A DNA stretch of 64,000 bases from Lysobacterales bacterium (GCA_022844165.1 JALHMH010000012.1:1-64000), one strand, 5' to 3'; counted from the first letter of the stretch, positions 28,430 to 37,821 are shown. The notes: a model not told the origin generated them from the letters alone. Program-made: numbers and translations.

Positions 28430-29287
28430 ATGCTCGCTTGGCTCGCCTTCATTGCCTGCTCTTTGATCTGGGGCTCCACCTGGCTCGCGCACAAATGGGC
28501 GCTGGTCGACTTTACGCCGATCGGATTGGGCAGCCTGCGTTTTCTCTGCGCCGGCTTGTTGTGCGTGGCCATTGCGCGGCTCGCTGGCGAGCCGTTTGTG
28601 CGACGTGAGCACCTGCGGCCGTTGTTGATCGCCGGGCTCATCATGGCAGGACTTGCCAATGTCCTGACGGCATGGAGTCTGCTGTACATTCCGTCTGGCG
28701 TCGGTGCTGTATTGCAGGCGCCGATTCCCGTCTGGCTGGCGCTGATGACTTTAAACAAGGAACCGTTGAGTCGCGCGGGCTGGCTTGCCGTGTTTCTAGG
28801 ATTCTTCGGTGTTGCGATGGTGATGTGGCCCAGTGAGGCAGGGCCGATCGATCCTTTCGCAGCAACGGTCTGTGCGCTGACTGCCGGCGCCTGGTCCTGG
28901 GCTTCCCTCTATCAGCGGGCCCGAGTACATTCAGGCGGCTTGTTCGCCAACGCGGGCGTGCAGATGTTGACAAGCGGTTTGATCGGCAGTGCACTGACGC
29001 CACTCCTGGGTGGCTTTACGACAGGAACAGCGGAGATCTCGCAAACGGCCTGGATGGCGATGGTCTATCTGGTGATCGGTGGGTCGTGCGTTGCATTTGC
29101 CTCGTACCTGTATCTGGTTCGCGTATGGCATCCTGCCCGGGCTGGCAGCTTCGCCTATGTCAATCCCGTGGTCGCGGTATTGATCGGATGGTGGCTTGGT
29201 GGCGAAGCGCTCACCACCTCGCTGATCGTCGGTATGGTTATCATCTTTCTGGCGGTGGCAGCCTTGCAACTCGCCACCAAACGCTGA
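28430..29287 (+). CDS. EamA (DMT) family transporter
   Basis: This 285-aa integral membrane protein has about ten hydrophobic segments and two EamA repeats, each with the usual small-residue-rich helices (FIACSLIWGSTWLAHKWAL at the start; VNPVVAVLIGWWLGGE in the second). It belongs to the drug/metabolite transporter superfamily, which exports amino acids or other metabolites through the inner membrane. The substrate cannot be predicted. Start is ATG at 28,430. A DUF350 gene follows 24 nt downstream on the same strand. Confidence 0.85.
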   Translation: MLAWLAFIACSLIWGSTWLAHKWALVDFTPIGLGSLRFLCAGLLCVAIARLAGEPFVRREHLRPLLIAGLIMAGLANVLTAWSLLYIPSGVGAVLQAPIPVWLALMTLNKEPLSRAGWLAVFLGFFGVAMVMWPSEAGPIDPFAATVCALTAGAWSWASLYQRARVHSGGLFANAGVQMLTSGLIGSALTPLLGGFTTGTAEISQTAWMAMVYLVIGGSCVAFASYLYLVRVWHPARAGSFAYVNPVVAVLIGWWLGGEALTTSLIVGMVIIFLAVAALQLATKR

Positions 29288-29311
29288 CAGTCAACGGATT
29301 GAATCGCGTGC

Positions 29312-29728
29312 ATGTGGCAATCGGCTGAAACCTCGCTTACCGGCCTGCCCGCGTTCCTCGCGTACTTCACGCTGGCGCTGGCACTCACGTTCTTGTACTT
29401 GTTCGTTTACACCTCGTTGACGCCGCAGCGTGAATTTACGTTGATTCGTCTCAACAACAACGCTGCGGCGACGGCGCTGGGTGGATCGCTCCTGGGTTTT
29501 GCGTTGCCACTGCATAGCGCCATCACGAATGCCATCAGCCTGTTTGACTGCGCATTGTGGGGTCTGGTCGCTCTAGTGATTCAAGTGCTCACGTTCCTGA
29601 TGTTGCGCCTTGTGCTCAGTGGATTGCCGGACCGCATTGCACGCGGGGAACAAGCGGCGGGTACCTTTGTTGCCGCCGTGTCGATTACGGTCGGGCTATT
29701 GAATGCCGCGTCGATGACCTACTATTGA
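29312..29728 (+). CDS. DUF350 membrane protein
   Basis: This 138-aa protein has four hydrophobic segments and the internal duplication typical of DUF350 (YtfL/YjfL-like). Conserved features are the 'IRLNNNAAATALGGSLLGFALP' type stretch and the C-terminal AAVSITVGLLNAASM. It is an inner-membrane protein of unknown function; in other bacteria DUF350 genes occur with polyamine-like metabolism and stress genes. Length is normal for the family. It probably shares a transcript with the EamA gene. Confidence 0.8.
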   Translation: MWQSAETSLTGLPAFLAYFTLALALTFLYLFVYTSLTPQREFTLIRLNNNAAATALGGSLLGFALPLHSAITNAISLFDCALWGLVALVIQVLTFLMLRLVLSGLPDRIARGEQAAGTFVAAVSITVGLLNAASMTYY

Positions 29729-29827
29729 TCCGCCTCGACATCTGTTCGGTGCTGGTGCGTGCTGGCCTGGCCCTGTTTCGACGGAAGTCGCGTATGCCTC
29801 AGTAACGATCTGGGCATGGGGTATGTC

Positions 29828-32227
29828 ATGGCGATGTTCCGTGGACTGTGGATTGCGACTTGGATCTTGGTCTGCACGCCGCTTTCGGCTGCAACGTCTT
29901 TGTGCGTCGAGTCGACCAGCGCGTTTATCAACACCTTGGCTCAAGTGCCCGGCTTGACCGACGAGCTGCACATCAAACTGCGAGCGGGAACGTACACCTT
30001 TGGCGGGCTGGTACAGACCGAGCTCAGTTCTGCGGCTGGACCGCGCGGGCGACTGCAGATCGAGGGCGGCTACGATGCAGGATGTCAGAACCGCAGTAAT
30101 GATGCTGGCGCTACGGTGCTTCAAAGCAGCGCCAATAGTGCCGACAAGCGGCTGCGCATCGAAATCGGAAGCGAAAATCTGCTGTTGCGCAATTTCACCA
30201 TGCAGTCGCTGGATCTCGAAGTCGTCGATACCGACCCCTATAACCCTTCCGACTATGGTCGCTGCAGAGTTGCCGATCGCAGCGTCGTTTTGCGGCGTTT
30301 GCGGCTGTTACAAACGTACGTGCTCCTGGATCTGGCTTGCCACCGCTCAAAAATTGAGAACAGTTATATCGTTAGTCGCAGCGGAACGACTACCGATACG
30401 GTTCTTCGCCACCGCATCGTCAACCCCTATATCGTGCGCCCAGAAGGTTATGGGGACTTGACCATTCTGTACAGTACGATCCTCGGTGGTGCAGTGCGCT
30501 ACGACGCATGTTGCGATATCACTGGCGAGTTTGGTCCCGGAACGGCCGAGATCGTCAATTCGGTGTTCGATAACGACGGCATCGAGTTGCAACTCGACGC
30601 CGATGTCATCGTGCGCAACAACCGTTACGACTCTGCGTCTTTCAGTGGCGGCAGTGTGTCCAGTAGCAATAACATCACTTCGCCGCCATCACTGCAGGCG
30701 AGCGGCGTACCGATGGCAGGCTCGCCATTGATCAACAACGGTACGCGATTCGTCGATGGCGCGCCTTCTGTCGATCTGGCGCACAATCCACGGCAGGTCG
30801 GCACGAATCCCGATATCGGCGCATACGAGACCAATGTCGACGATCGCTTTTACCTGGATGTCACTAACACGCAGTCCAGCGGCGCCAACTCGTTTGCAGC
30901 AGCCGTTGCCGCAGCCAACGCTACCAACGGTCGCCAGGTCATTCGGTTCGATATTACCGGGCCATGCCCGCGAATCATTACGCTCAATCAAACACTGACC
31001 CTCACCGACGAAATCGACATCGCCGGCGATACCCAGCCCGGAACGTTGACCAATACCTTTGCCACCGGCTTCAATGGTCGCCCGTGCATCGTACTGCAAG
31101 CAGGCCCGGGTGTGGCTGATGGCCTGGTCTTCAATTCCAGCGAAAGCGACGACGACCTCAGTGTTCGCTCAATCGGCTTCAGCGGGTTCAGCAGCGGTGC
31201 CATCTGGATCCGCTCAGGTAGCGATCACAACATTTACGGCAGTCAGTTCGGCGGAACCGTCGGGCTGTTTACGCTGCAGGATGTCGGCACCGCAATCCGC
31301 ACCAGTGATACAGCGCACAACGTGCAGGTTGGCGGCCTCGATCCTGCGCAAGCCAATCTCATTGGTAATGCAAACTTCGGACTCTCATTGGCCGGCCTCG
31401 GCGGCAATCGCGTGCAGGGTAACGCGATCGGCGATGCAGGGTTCAACCGGCTGCCGAACACTGTGGCAATCGCGCTGCTTTCGCCGGGCAATCGAATCGA
31501 AGGAAACCTGATCGCCGGAAGTTCGGTTGTCAATGTGCTGCTCAGCGGGCAAAACGTGCAGTTTAACGTGGTCACCGATAACGCCATCATTGGCGCGACG
31601 GGGACTGTGGGTGATGGTCTGTCGATTCAAAGCGGGGCCAATCGGAACCGCATTGGCCCTGACAACAGTTTCCAAGGCAATGCTGGCGCTGGTGTGAGAA
31701 TCTTCTCTGGATCATTCAACGACCTCTCTGGGAATCAGTTCAGTGGTCAAGGTGGGTTGGCGATTGATCTCGGCACGGAAGGGGTGACGCCCAACGATGA
31801 CGATCCCTTGTTCGACGGCAATACCAGCGCCAATCGCGAACAGAACTTTCCGGTGATCGAATTGGCTCGACGACGCACGGTTCTGCCGTTCGTCTGGCTC
31901 GACATTGAAGGAACGTTGCGCACCACCGAGGGTGTTTATCGCATTGACGTATATCGGAACAACAGCTGTGATGCCTCCGGCCATGGAGAAGGTCTCGATT
32001 GGTTGGGCACTGTCTCCTTAGACGTTGATTGCACAATTCTTTTCAATAACCAATGTTCTGAGCCCTTTGAATTGACAGTGCCGGGGGCAGGCGTTGACGT
32101 GGGCGACTCGATCACAGCGATCGCTACGAGCCCGGGCAAACATACGAGTGAGTTCGCGGCATGTCGTACAGTGACGCAGAATCTAGTCTTGCCGTCGCTA
32201 CTTCTGTCGGATGGCTTTGAGGACTAG
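29828..32227 (+). CDS. Secreted right-handed beta-helix protein with SDGFE tail
   Basis: The 799-aa product has a signal peptide (MAMFRGLWIATWILVCTPLS, cleaved after about residue 22). It then has many parallel beta-helix repeats of the N-G-I/L type, including 'choice-of-anchor Q'-style sections (for example SPLINNGTRFVDG, HNPRQVGTNPDIGAYE) and a second half of NxxGNxI-type rungs. It is probably secreted or surface-attached and may bind or cleave polysaccharide; I see no catalytic signature. It ends with LLLSDGFED, a short tail common on exported proteins of Xanthomonadales relatives. ATG at 29,828 (GGGG about 7 nt upstream) suits the signal peptide; 29,816 and 29,834 are alternatives. The stop lies inside a 22-nt repeated element. 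Confidence 0.75.
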   Translation: MAMFRGLWIATWILVCTPLSAATSLCVESTSAFINTLAQVPGLTDELHIKLRAGTYTFGGLVQTELSSAAGPRGRLQIEGGYDAGCQNRSNDAGATVLQSSANSADKRLRIEIGSENLLLRNFTMQSLDLEVVDTDPYNPSDYGRCRVADRSVVLRRLRLLQTYVLLDLACHRSKIENSYIVSRSGTTTDTVLRHRIVNPYIVRPEGYGDLTILYSTILGGAVRYDACCDITGEFGPGTAEIVNSVFDNDGIELQLDADVIVRNNRYDSASFSGGSVSSSNNITSPPSLQASGVPMAGSPLINNGTRFVDGAPSVDLAHNPRQVGTNPDIGAYETNVDDRFYLDVTNTQSSGANSFAAAVAAANATNGRQVIRFDITGPCPRIITLNQTLTLTDEIDIAGDTQPGTLTNTFATGFNGRPCIVLQAGPGVADGLVFNSSESDDDLSVRSIGFSGFSSGAIWIRSGSDHNIYGSQFGGTVGLFTLQDVGTAIRTSDTAHNVQVGGLDPAQANLIGNANFGLSLAGLGGNRVQGNAIGDAGFNRLPNTVAIALLSPGNRIEGNLIAGSSVVNVLLSGQNVQFNVVTDNAIIGATGTVGDGLSIQSGANRNRIGPDNSFQGNAGAGVRIFSGSFNDLSGNQFSGQGGLAIDLGTEGVTPNDDDPLFDGNTSANREQNFPVIELARRRTVLPFVWLDIEGTLRTTEGVYRIDVYRNNSCDASGHGEGLDWLGTVSLDVDCTILFNNQCSEPFELTVPGAGVDVGDSITAIATSPGKHTSEFAACRTVTQNLVLPSLLLSDGFED

Positions 32228-32243
32228 CGAGGCTTCGCCTCAG
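32222..32243. repeat. 22-nt palindromic repeat, copy 1
   Basis: The element contains GCGAGGCTTCGCCTCAG, whose GAGGC-TTC-GCCTC forms a hairpin. It overlaps the TAG stop of the beta-helix gene. An identical 22-nt copy follows folP at 47,036-47,057. It may be a REP-like element or part of a terminator, although no T-run follows. Confidence 0.65.
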
Positions 32244-32447
32244 AACGGCGCGGGTCCGGACTCGCTGCATGGATCAGGCACTTGCGCGCTGGCAAGCTGT
32301 TTCCCAACAGCCTGCAGGCGGTGCGTGTCCGCCTACCTTGGTTGGCGGATGGCTTGCGCGGATGGCAGCGGGTGCGGGTTGAAACGTCAACTGAATCCTG
32401 GGTCTTCACAGCGCGGCATTCAAACGCTATGGTTATGAGCTTGCTTA

Positions 32448-32534
32448 GCCGAAGTGGCGGAATCGGTAGACGCAGCGGACTCAAAATCCGCCGCCCTTAA
32501 AAGCGTGTGGGTTCGAGTCCCACCTTCGGCACCA
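32448..32534 (+). tRNA. tRNA-Leu (anticodon CAA)
   Basis: An 87-nt cloverleaf. Acceptor stem GCCGAAG (32,448-32,454) pairs with CTTCGGC (32,524-32,530), followed by an encoded ACCA. The anticodon stem GCGGA/TCCGC encloses CTCAAAA, giving anticodon CAA. A long variable arm typical of leucine tRNAs precedes the T-loop GGTTCGAGTCC. It reads UUG codons. Confidence 0.95.
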
Positions 32535-32622
32535 CCTTTGATTCTGCGAACTGCCGCGTATTCAGTGCGGCAGGGGGGCTCTGCGCAGAACGCCTTCGAT
32601 GCCAGTGAGTGGCTCCCTCAAA

Positions 32623-32652
32623 AACAACAGCCCGCCAAAGCGGGCTGTTGTT
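32623..32652. terminator. Bidirectional terminator-like hairpin
   Basis: A perfect 13-bp inverted repeat, AACAACAGCCCGC (32,623-32,635) and GCGGGCTGTTGTT (32,640-32,652), with loop CAAA. It sits between tRNA-Leu on the + strand and the convergent subtilase gene on the - strand, and is well placed to end both transcripts. The A-run before the stem becomes a T-run for the leftward transcript. Confidence 0.8.
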
Positions 32653-32677
32653 GGCGTGAGTTCGATTGTCAATGAGC

Positions 32678-34462
32678 TTAGAACTGCAGGCTCCACTTGT
32701 CCAAATAGCCGGTGTCGCCATTGGCATTGTCGTTGACACGCAGATTCCACGTGCCGTTTGCTAACTCGCTGGAGGCGTTCACGGTATATGTGCCGATGAT
32801 GTTGTCGGCGCTGCCGCCGGAGCGGTTATGAAGCACGTAGACCGAGCCGTCGGGCGCAATCAGATCGACTTTCAGATCGCCTCTGTACGTATGATAGATC
32901 GTGACGCCGACTCTCAGTGTGGATGGTGCATTGCCAGACCGGCCGGTCACCGAGATTGGACTGTTGATGGTTGCATTATCGCGAATCTGGAAATCAGTGG
33001 TGTTTTCGAAGAAGCTTGCACCGCCGCCACCGCCACCGCCACCGAGCGCCGCGATGGTTGCCGCTGCGTTGATGATGCCCGTGCCGCACCCGGAGCAGGT
33101 CGTCGGAAATGCCCGGGCGTTGTTCTTGATCAGCGTTTCGATGGCCGACGGCGTCTGGGAGCCGCGGCTTAAAATCAGAGCCGCCAGGCCTGCTACGTGC
33201 GGGCTTGCCATCGACGTGCCCTGGTACCACGCGTACGATTGAGATCCAGGCGTGGTTGTGCCGGAATTCAAGGTCGACAGGACACCGTTACTGGACGAAG
33301 AGCGCACATCACCACCCGGCGCGGCAACATCGACAGCCGTGCCGAAATTGGAATAGTAAGCGCGTCCGCCGGAGCGATTGGTGGCTGCAACGGTGACAAC
33401 ATTGGCACAGTTCGCCGGTGTCGCACCCGATGCATTTACGTTCGAATTGCCTGCCGCAACCACCACCACGGAGCCGCGGCCGACTGCGCCAGTGATGGCG
33501 TTCTGATAAGTCGATGGGCACGATGTGCTGCTGCCACCCAAACTCATATTGATGACTTTGGCTGGTGTTGCGTTTGCGGGAATACCCGAGACTGAGCCGC
33601 CCGAAGCCCAGGTAATGGCATCAGCGATGTCCGAGAGCGTTCCACCGCAAGCGGCCAGTACGCGAATGGGCTGAATACGTGCATTGAACGCAACACCAGC
33701 GACGCCGCTTGCGTTGTTCGTCACGGCTGCGACCGTTCCGGCAACGTGCGTGCCGTGCCAGCTGGAATTGGACGCTGGCGAACCGGAAAAACACTGGCCG
33801 GCTGTTACCCAGTCGCCTTGGTCGGCCGGGTTTGAGTCTCGGCCATTGCCGTCGCGCGCATTGGTCGCACTGCTGACAAAGTCGTAACCCGCGACAACGT
33901 TGGCGTTTAGATCAGTGTGGCTGACAATGCCGGTATCGAGTACAGCAACGGTGACGCCGGTGCCTGTGGCGGTATCCCAGGCAGTGGGCAAATTTGCCCC
34001 ACCAGTGGCTTCGAAATAGTGCCACTGTTGGCTGTAGGACGAATCGTTCGGCGAAAGGAAGGGCACCATGATTTGGTCAGGTTCCACGTAGGCCACACCC
34101 GGATCTGCTGCGAGCGCATTCATGATTGCCAGCAGAGCCTTATCTTCGAGTGGTTTGCCTAGTTTGACCAGGTGCCCGCCTGTCGAGAGCGTGCGTTGAT
34201 AGGCCAGAGTCTCGCCGGTCGCTGCCGCGACGCGGTCCAGATGCCCATAGACGGCGGCGAGGTCCCCGCTCGCTCGCGCCTCGTCGCTATAGCCGACGAT
34301 CAGTTGGTCGTATGCATACGGATCGCCAAGCGCGGCACTGTTCACACGCGGGTTTTCGCCCGGCGAGCCTCCTCCCAAAACTTGTGCGCTAACGTTCGTT
34401 GCCAGTCCAAGACTGGACGCCACAACCAAACTGATCATCGATTTCTTAACGAATTTGTGCAT
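32678..34462 (-). CDS. Secreted S8 (subtilisin-like) protease with P domain
   Basis: This 594-aa exported protease has a signal peptide (MHKFVKKSMISLVVASSLGL, ending near VSAQ-27). A propeptide follows (about 50-132, ending VAYVEPDQIM). The S8 catalytic domain has Asp176 (AVLDTGI), His236 (WHGTHVAG), oxyanion Asn339 (AAGNS) and Ser417 (GTSMASPHVAG). A poly-Gly linker near 475 leads to a proprotein convertase P domain (about 485-594, ending GYLDKWSLQF). All catalytic residues are present, so it should be active after secretion. It probably degrades extracellular protein. It is monocistronic, with a long gene-free region upstream. Confidence 0.93.
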   Translation of the reverse strand: MHKFVKKSMISLVVASSLGLATNVSAQVLGGGSPGENPRVNSAALGDPYAYDQLIVGYSDEARASGDLAAVYGHLDRVAAATGETLAYQRTLSTGGHLVKLGKPLEDKALLAIMNALAADPGVAYVEPDQIMVPFLSPNDSSYSQQWHYFEATGGANLPTAWDTATGTGVTVAVLDTGIVSHTDLNANVVAGYDFVSSATNARDGNGRDSNPADQGDWVTAGQCFSGSPASNSSWHGTHVAGTVAAVTNNASGVAGVAFNARIQPIRVLAACGGTLSDIADAITWASGGSVSGIPANATPAKVINMSLGGSSTSCPSTYQNAITGAVGRGSVVVVAAGNSNVNASGATPANCANVVTVAATNRSGGRAYYSNFGTAVDVAAPGGDVRSSSSNGVLSTLNSGTTTPGSQSYAWYQGTSMASPHVAGLAALILSRGSQTPSAIETLIKNNARAFPTTCSGCGTGIINAAATIAALGGGGGGGGASFFENTTDFQIRDNATINSPISVTGRSGNAPSTLRVGVTIYHTYRGDLKVDLIAPDGSVYVLHNRSGGSADNIIGTYTVNASSELANGTWNLRVNDNANGDTGYLDKWSLQF

Positions 34463-34701
34463 CTGATTCGACCCCTCGCATCAACGTCAATACTCGCAGT
34501 CGCATCCACGGCCGGACTGACCGTAGATGCCCCCTTTGGATGCCGACGCTCAATATTCCTCTCCCCAGAGGTCAATAGAACGATTGCGGCGGGGGCACAG
34601 TAGTCAGCTGACGCAAACGGGTCAATTGTGTCCGGTTTCGTCACACAACCACTGAATGCTGCGATGCAGCAATTCGTGAACTCTTCGCCCCGGGCGAAAT
34701 C

Positions 34702-34731
34702 TGAACAATTCTTAAGTCTCTTGTTTATAAA
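34702..34731 (+). promoter_or_regulatory. Candidate sigma-70 promoter
   Basis: A -35 TGAACA (34,702-34,707; 4 of 6 consensus) and a -10 TATAAA (34,726-34,731; 5 of 6) are 18 nt apart, with a predicted start near 34,738. The TTTATAAA core is palindromic, so it could also serve the subtilase gene in the other direction. Confidence 0.45.
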
Positions 34732-34737
34732 GCGTTC

Positions 34738-34838
34738 AGTGATCGTCTCTTCGGAAACCAATTGGTGCAGCGCACAACATCCTGTGCCGCTAATGACATA
34801 CGTATAGGTCTTATGTGGCGAGGAAGAGCCACTTTTTT
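34738..34838 (+). ncRNA. Candidate small RNA (about 100 nt)
   Basis: A promoter-like element is followed about 100 nt later by a terminator hairpin with no protein gene between. Within the interval are a hairpin GCACA-ACATCC-TGTGC (34,772-34,787), a 10-bp palindrome ACCAATTGGT (34,757-34,766) and the ACATA/TATGT pairing before the terminator. Its existence and target are inference; there is no match to a family I know. Confidence 0.35.
34815..34838 (+). terminator. Intrinsic terminator
   Basis: Stem GTGGC (34,815-34,819) and GCCAC (34,828-34,832) with an 8-nt loop, directly followed by TTTTTT (34,833-34,838). No + strand protein gene lies upstream, so it would terminate an RNA gene. Confidence 0.55.
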
Positions 34839-35352
34839 GTGTCTGATGTCTACTTACATCGTCTCGATGCATTCCAAGCTAATGGCATGGCCCATCGCGG
34901 CGTTGCTCAATCTCGCAAAAGCGTAGGCTCTTGCTGTGGTTCGCGCCTGGCGTTGAGTGCGTTACACGCCTCTCGGCGCAATCGGGGGCTTATGCAACCA
35001 GGCACCAGTGGCGTTGACCACGTAGGAGCATCACAGGTGAGTCAAATTTTCTAAGAAGTAGCCCCTGGCTCTTGAAGCTCCCTCGCGTCTGATGGGCGCG
35101 CGCGAAGCGCGCGGAGTTGCCGTAAGAGAGTGTCGAGTCGGATGCTGCCTGCTCTCCGATGTTTGGGTAGGAAGTAACGACTGTCGACCATGATCGTTGT
35201 GCCAGGTACGCTTCGAGTGAAGCCAGCAATGCCTGCGGGTCTGAAGCAAAGCCTCGCCAGGCGGTCAGATGACAATTCGATGATCGATTGCACATTTATT
35301 TGCGCCGAAAACCCGGCAGACTAAGCAATCAGGGGCAATGAGGAGCCGGCGG

Positions 35353-37821
35353 ATGGGAGAAGCGCAGCGCTCGGCAGCGAACGATCCGCATGTAGACCGT
35401 GCCTATGAGGAATTGCGCCAACACGCGACGCAGTTAGTGCAGGCGTGGGAGCAACTGAATGGATCGCGTTGGAATAGCGCTCATGGCCGTGGCTTGCAAT
35501 TGGCCGCGAAACATCTTGTGCGTGCTTGCGAACGATTGCGCTTGTCACTCACTCGCAAAGCGGGTGAGTTGGAAACGTTCATCAAGGTGTTTGTCGATAC
35601 TTCACTAACGCCAAACGCGGATCAGTTGCGGACGTTGTCGGCGCTGGTGAGTACGCTTGCCAGTACGGCGTTGGCGCTCGATATGGTTGCAAAGCCGCCT
35701 GTGCCGGTCGAGCCCGCAACCGTCAAGACCGTGGCCCCGCCGTTGGTGGCAGCTACGGTCAAAGCGGCGCGCCAGCGCGACGAAGACTTGCTGGTGCTGA
35801 TCGGCCAAACCGCCGATTTCGGTGTCGATCTGGCATCTGCGTTTCTGGAGAATGGCTTTAGCGTAAAGGCCTTTGCCAATGGCGAGCTGGCCCAGGCGCT
35901 GGTCGCGGTCACACTTCCGCGTGCCATTGTCGTCAGTGCTGCGCAAGCAAATGCCATCGGCACGTTGCGTGGCATGGTGACGGCTCGTGCCGACTTTGGC
36001 GAGACACATCGCCCAGTCGGCTTTGCGCTGGTCATGCAGCGTCCTGATATCGGTCGGCGCCTGGTAGCGATGCGCCACGGTGTCAAGTACTTCGAACCGC
36101 CGATCGATCCTCTGGCTTTGCTGGTGGCTTTGACCGGTGAGGCAGTCGTGGCACCGTCGCAGTGCCGCGTCATGTTGCTCGATAGTGATCGAGCGTGCGG
36201 TCTGACTGAAGCCACGTGGTTGAAGGAAGCGGGTTACACAGTACGCTTATGCACCAGTGCGCCCGAGGCGATCGACGCGATTGACGATTTCAAGCCGCAG
36301 ATTGCAGTCGTCGATGCGGACCTTCGGGGTGCCGAGTCGATGCGGACGGTCCATGCTTTGCGGGACAACCCGGCTACGCAGGACGTTCCGGTTATCGTGG
36401 TTGCGAGCTCGCGCGAATTGGCAACACGTGAACAAGCGATCGCTGGAGGCGCGGACGAGTACTTACTCAAGCCAGTCAAGCCACGACACCTTATAGGTGT
36501 GATTGAGGCGCGTCTAAAGCGCAGCAAGCGCTTTGCGACGCGCCGCGTTGCGCCCCGCGACGACAGTGGCCTGTACCCGCGCCGCGAGTTTATCGATCGA
36601 GCGAATTCTGCGCGCGGCCAGCCGGGGGCTGTGGTTGTATACCTTGCACTCAATGAGCATGAGGCGCTTCGCAAACAGCTGGGCATTTCCGGTCAGGAAC
36701 GGCTGGATCAGACGATAGGCGCAGTTTTTCGAGAATTCCTGCGGCCAGAGGATGTTCCATCGGCTTACCAGGACGGTCGCTATTTGATTCTGCTTCGTCG
36801 CCCACAGCGCAATGACGCGATGGGGACCGCGGAATCCTTGCGCGAAGCTTTGGCACGCCGATTAATCAAAGTGGCCGAACGGGAGGTTCCGTTGAAGGCC
36901 AGCTTCGGTTTGGCGACGCTGGATGGTGATAGTGCGGATGCAGTCGTACAGAACGCTGAAGCGGCGGCGCTTGCGGCAATGCACTTGGGCGGCGATCGCA
37001 GTATGTGGTTCGAATTTTCGAGCGCTTCTTTGGTGCCAGCCGAACGTGAGGCGCAGTTGCGTGGGATTGTCGAGAGTCGGCGCTTTGCGATGCATATGGA
37101 AGCGCGTGGTGTGCCGTTAATTCCACTGAACGGGCGTGTGCCAGGGCAATACGAATGGAATCTGCTTTGGCGTGTTGGCGGAACCGGGCATTCGCCGGTG
37201 TCGCTGCCAGAGATGCAACAAGCCGCCAGGGCAGGCGGCGCTTCGGGCGACTTCGATCGATTTGTGGTCAGTGAGGCGCTCACGCAGCGTGCCGAGATGC
37301 TCAAACGTGGCAAGCAACTGCGGCTTGCTGTCGACTTGTCCGGGCATGCATTGGACGACGGTGGGTTGGTGGACTTTATCGAGGCGAAGCTCAAAGAACG
37401 CAGATTGTCTGGCACCGGTTTGGCGTTGACGCTGCCAGCTTTGGTGTTGGCCGAACGTATCGACGCTTTAATTGCCTTTTGTCAGCATTCAAAGCCTTTG
37501 GCCCTGCGCGTCGGATTGCGCGACGTTGGCAGAGACATGACGTTGGTCCATCGCTTGCGCGGCGTACCGGTCGACTTTTTGCGGCTGAGCCCCGAACTGA
37601 GCGCCGCGGCCGCTGGAGATCGCGCCGGTGAGCTGTTGTCGGCGCTGGTGCGCCGCGCTCATCAAAGCGGAATGATCGTGATCGCCAGCAGTGTGGACAG
37701 TCGCGATCAAATGACAGCACTTCAAACCATGGGCGTCGACTATGCAGAGAGTCCATCGCTCGGTCCGGCCAGCAGCGATTTCAATTTTGAGTTCTCAAAG
37801 TGGTTAGGAAAAGTCAACTGA
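35353..37821 (+). CDS. Two-receiver protein with degenerate GGDEF and EAL domains
   Basis: The 822-aa cytoplasmic protein has a helical N-terminal region (1-100) and a receiver-like domain (about 140-260). A clearer receiver follows (about 275-395, with VMLLDSD, AVVDADLRG and LLKPVKPRH). Next come a GGDEF-fold domain (about 405-560) in which the active-site loop reads AYQDGRYLILL instead of GGDEF, and an EAL-fold domain (about 565-820) lacking the EAL motif (EWNLLWR in its place). It therefore probably neither makes nor degrades c-di-GMP, but could bind it or act as a signal-responsive adaptor. ATG at 35,353 has GGAG 8 nt upstream; ATG at 35,338 is an alternative. It is a single gene; the next cluster converges on it. 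Confidence 0.8.
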   Translation: MGEAQRSAANDPHVDRAYEELRQHATQLVQAWEQLNGSRWNSAHGRGLQLAAKHLVRACERLRLSLTRKAGELETFIKVFVDTSLTPNADQLRTLSALVSTLASTALALDMVAKPPVPVEPATVKTVAPPLVAATVKAARQRDEDLLVLIGQTADFGVDLASAFLENGFSVKAFANGELAQALVAVTLPRAIVVSAAQANAIGTLRGMVTARADFGETHRPVGFALVMQRPDIGRRLVAMRHGVKYFEPPIDPLALLVALTGEAVVAPSQCRVMLLDSDRACGLTEATWLKEAGYTVRLCTSAPEAIDAIDDFKPQIAVVDADLRGAESMRTVHALRDNPATQDVPVIVVASSRELATREQAIAGGADEYLLKPVKPRHLIGVIEARLKRSKRFATRRVAPRDDSGLYPRREFIDRANSARGQPGAVVVYLALNEHEALRKQLGISGQERLDQTIGAVFREFLRPEDVPSAYQDGRYLILLRRPQRNDAMGTAESLREALARRLIKVAEREVPLKASFGLATLDGDSADAVVQNAEAAALAAMHLGGDRSMWFEFSSASLVPAEREAQLRGIVESRRFAMHMEARGVPLIPLNGRVPGQYEWNLLWRVGGTGHSPVSLPEMQQAARAGGASGDFDRFVVSEALTQRAEMLKRGKQLRLAVDLSGHALDDGGLVDFIEAKLKERRLSGTGLALTLPALVLAERIDALIAFCQHSKPLALRVGLRDVGRDMTLVHRLRGVPVDFLRLSPELSAAAAGDRAGELLSALVRRAHQSGMIVIASSVDSRDQMTALQTMGVDYAESPSLGPASSDFNFEFSKWLGKVN

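Larger units (their letters stand above)
34463..35352. other. 890-nt region without a convincing protein gene
   Basis: Short open frames here have no recognisable protein character. The region holds a candidate small RNA with promoter and terminator on the + strand (34,702-34,838). A GC-only hairpin, CGCGCGC-GAA-GCGCGCG, lies at 35,097-35,113. The region must also contain the promoters of the subtilase and of the receiver-domain gene. Confidence 0.6.

Noticed and set aside
34990..35295. 101-aa - strand frame in the gene-free gap
   Set aside because: No ribosome binding site, no family resemblance and an unnatural composition; kept as non-coding.
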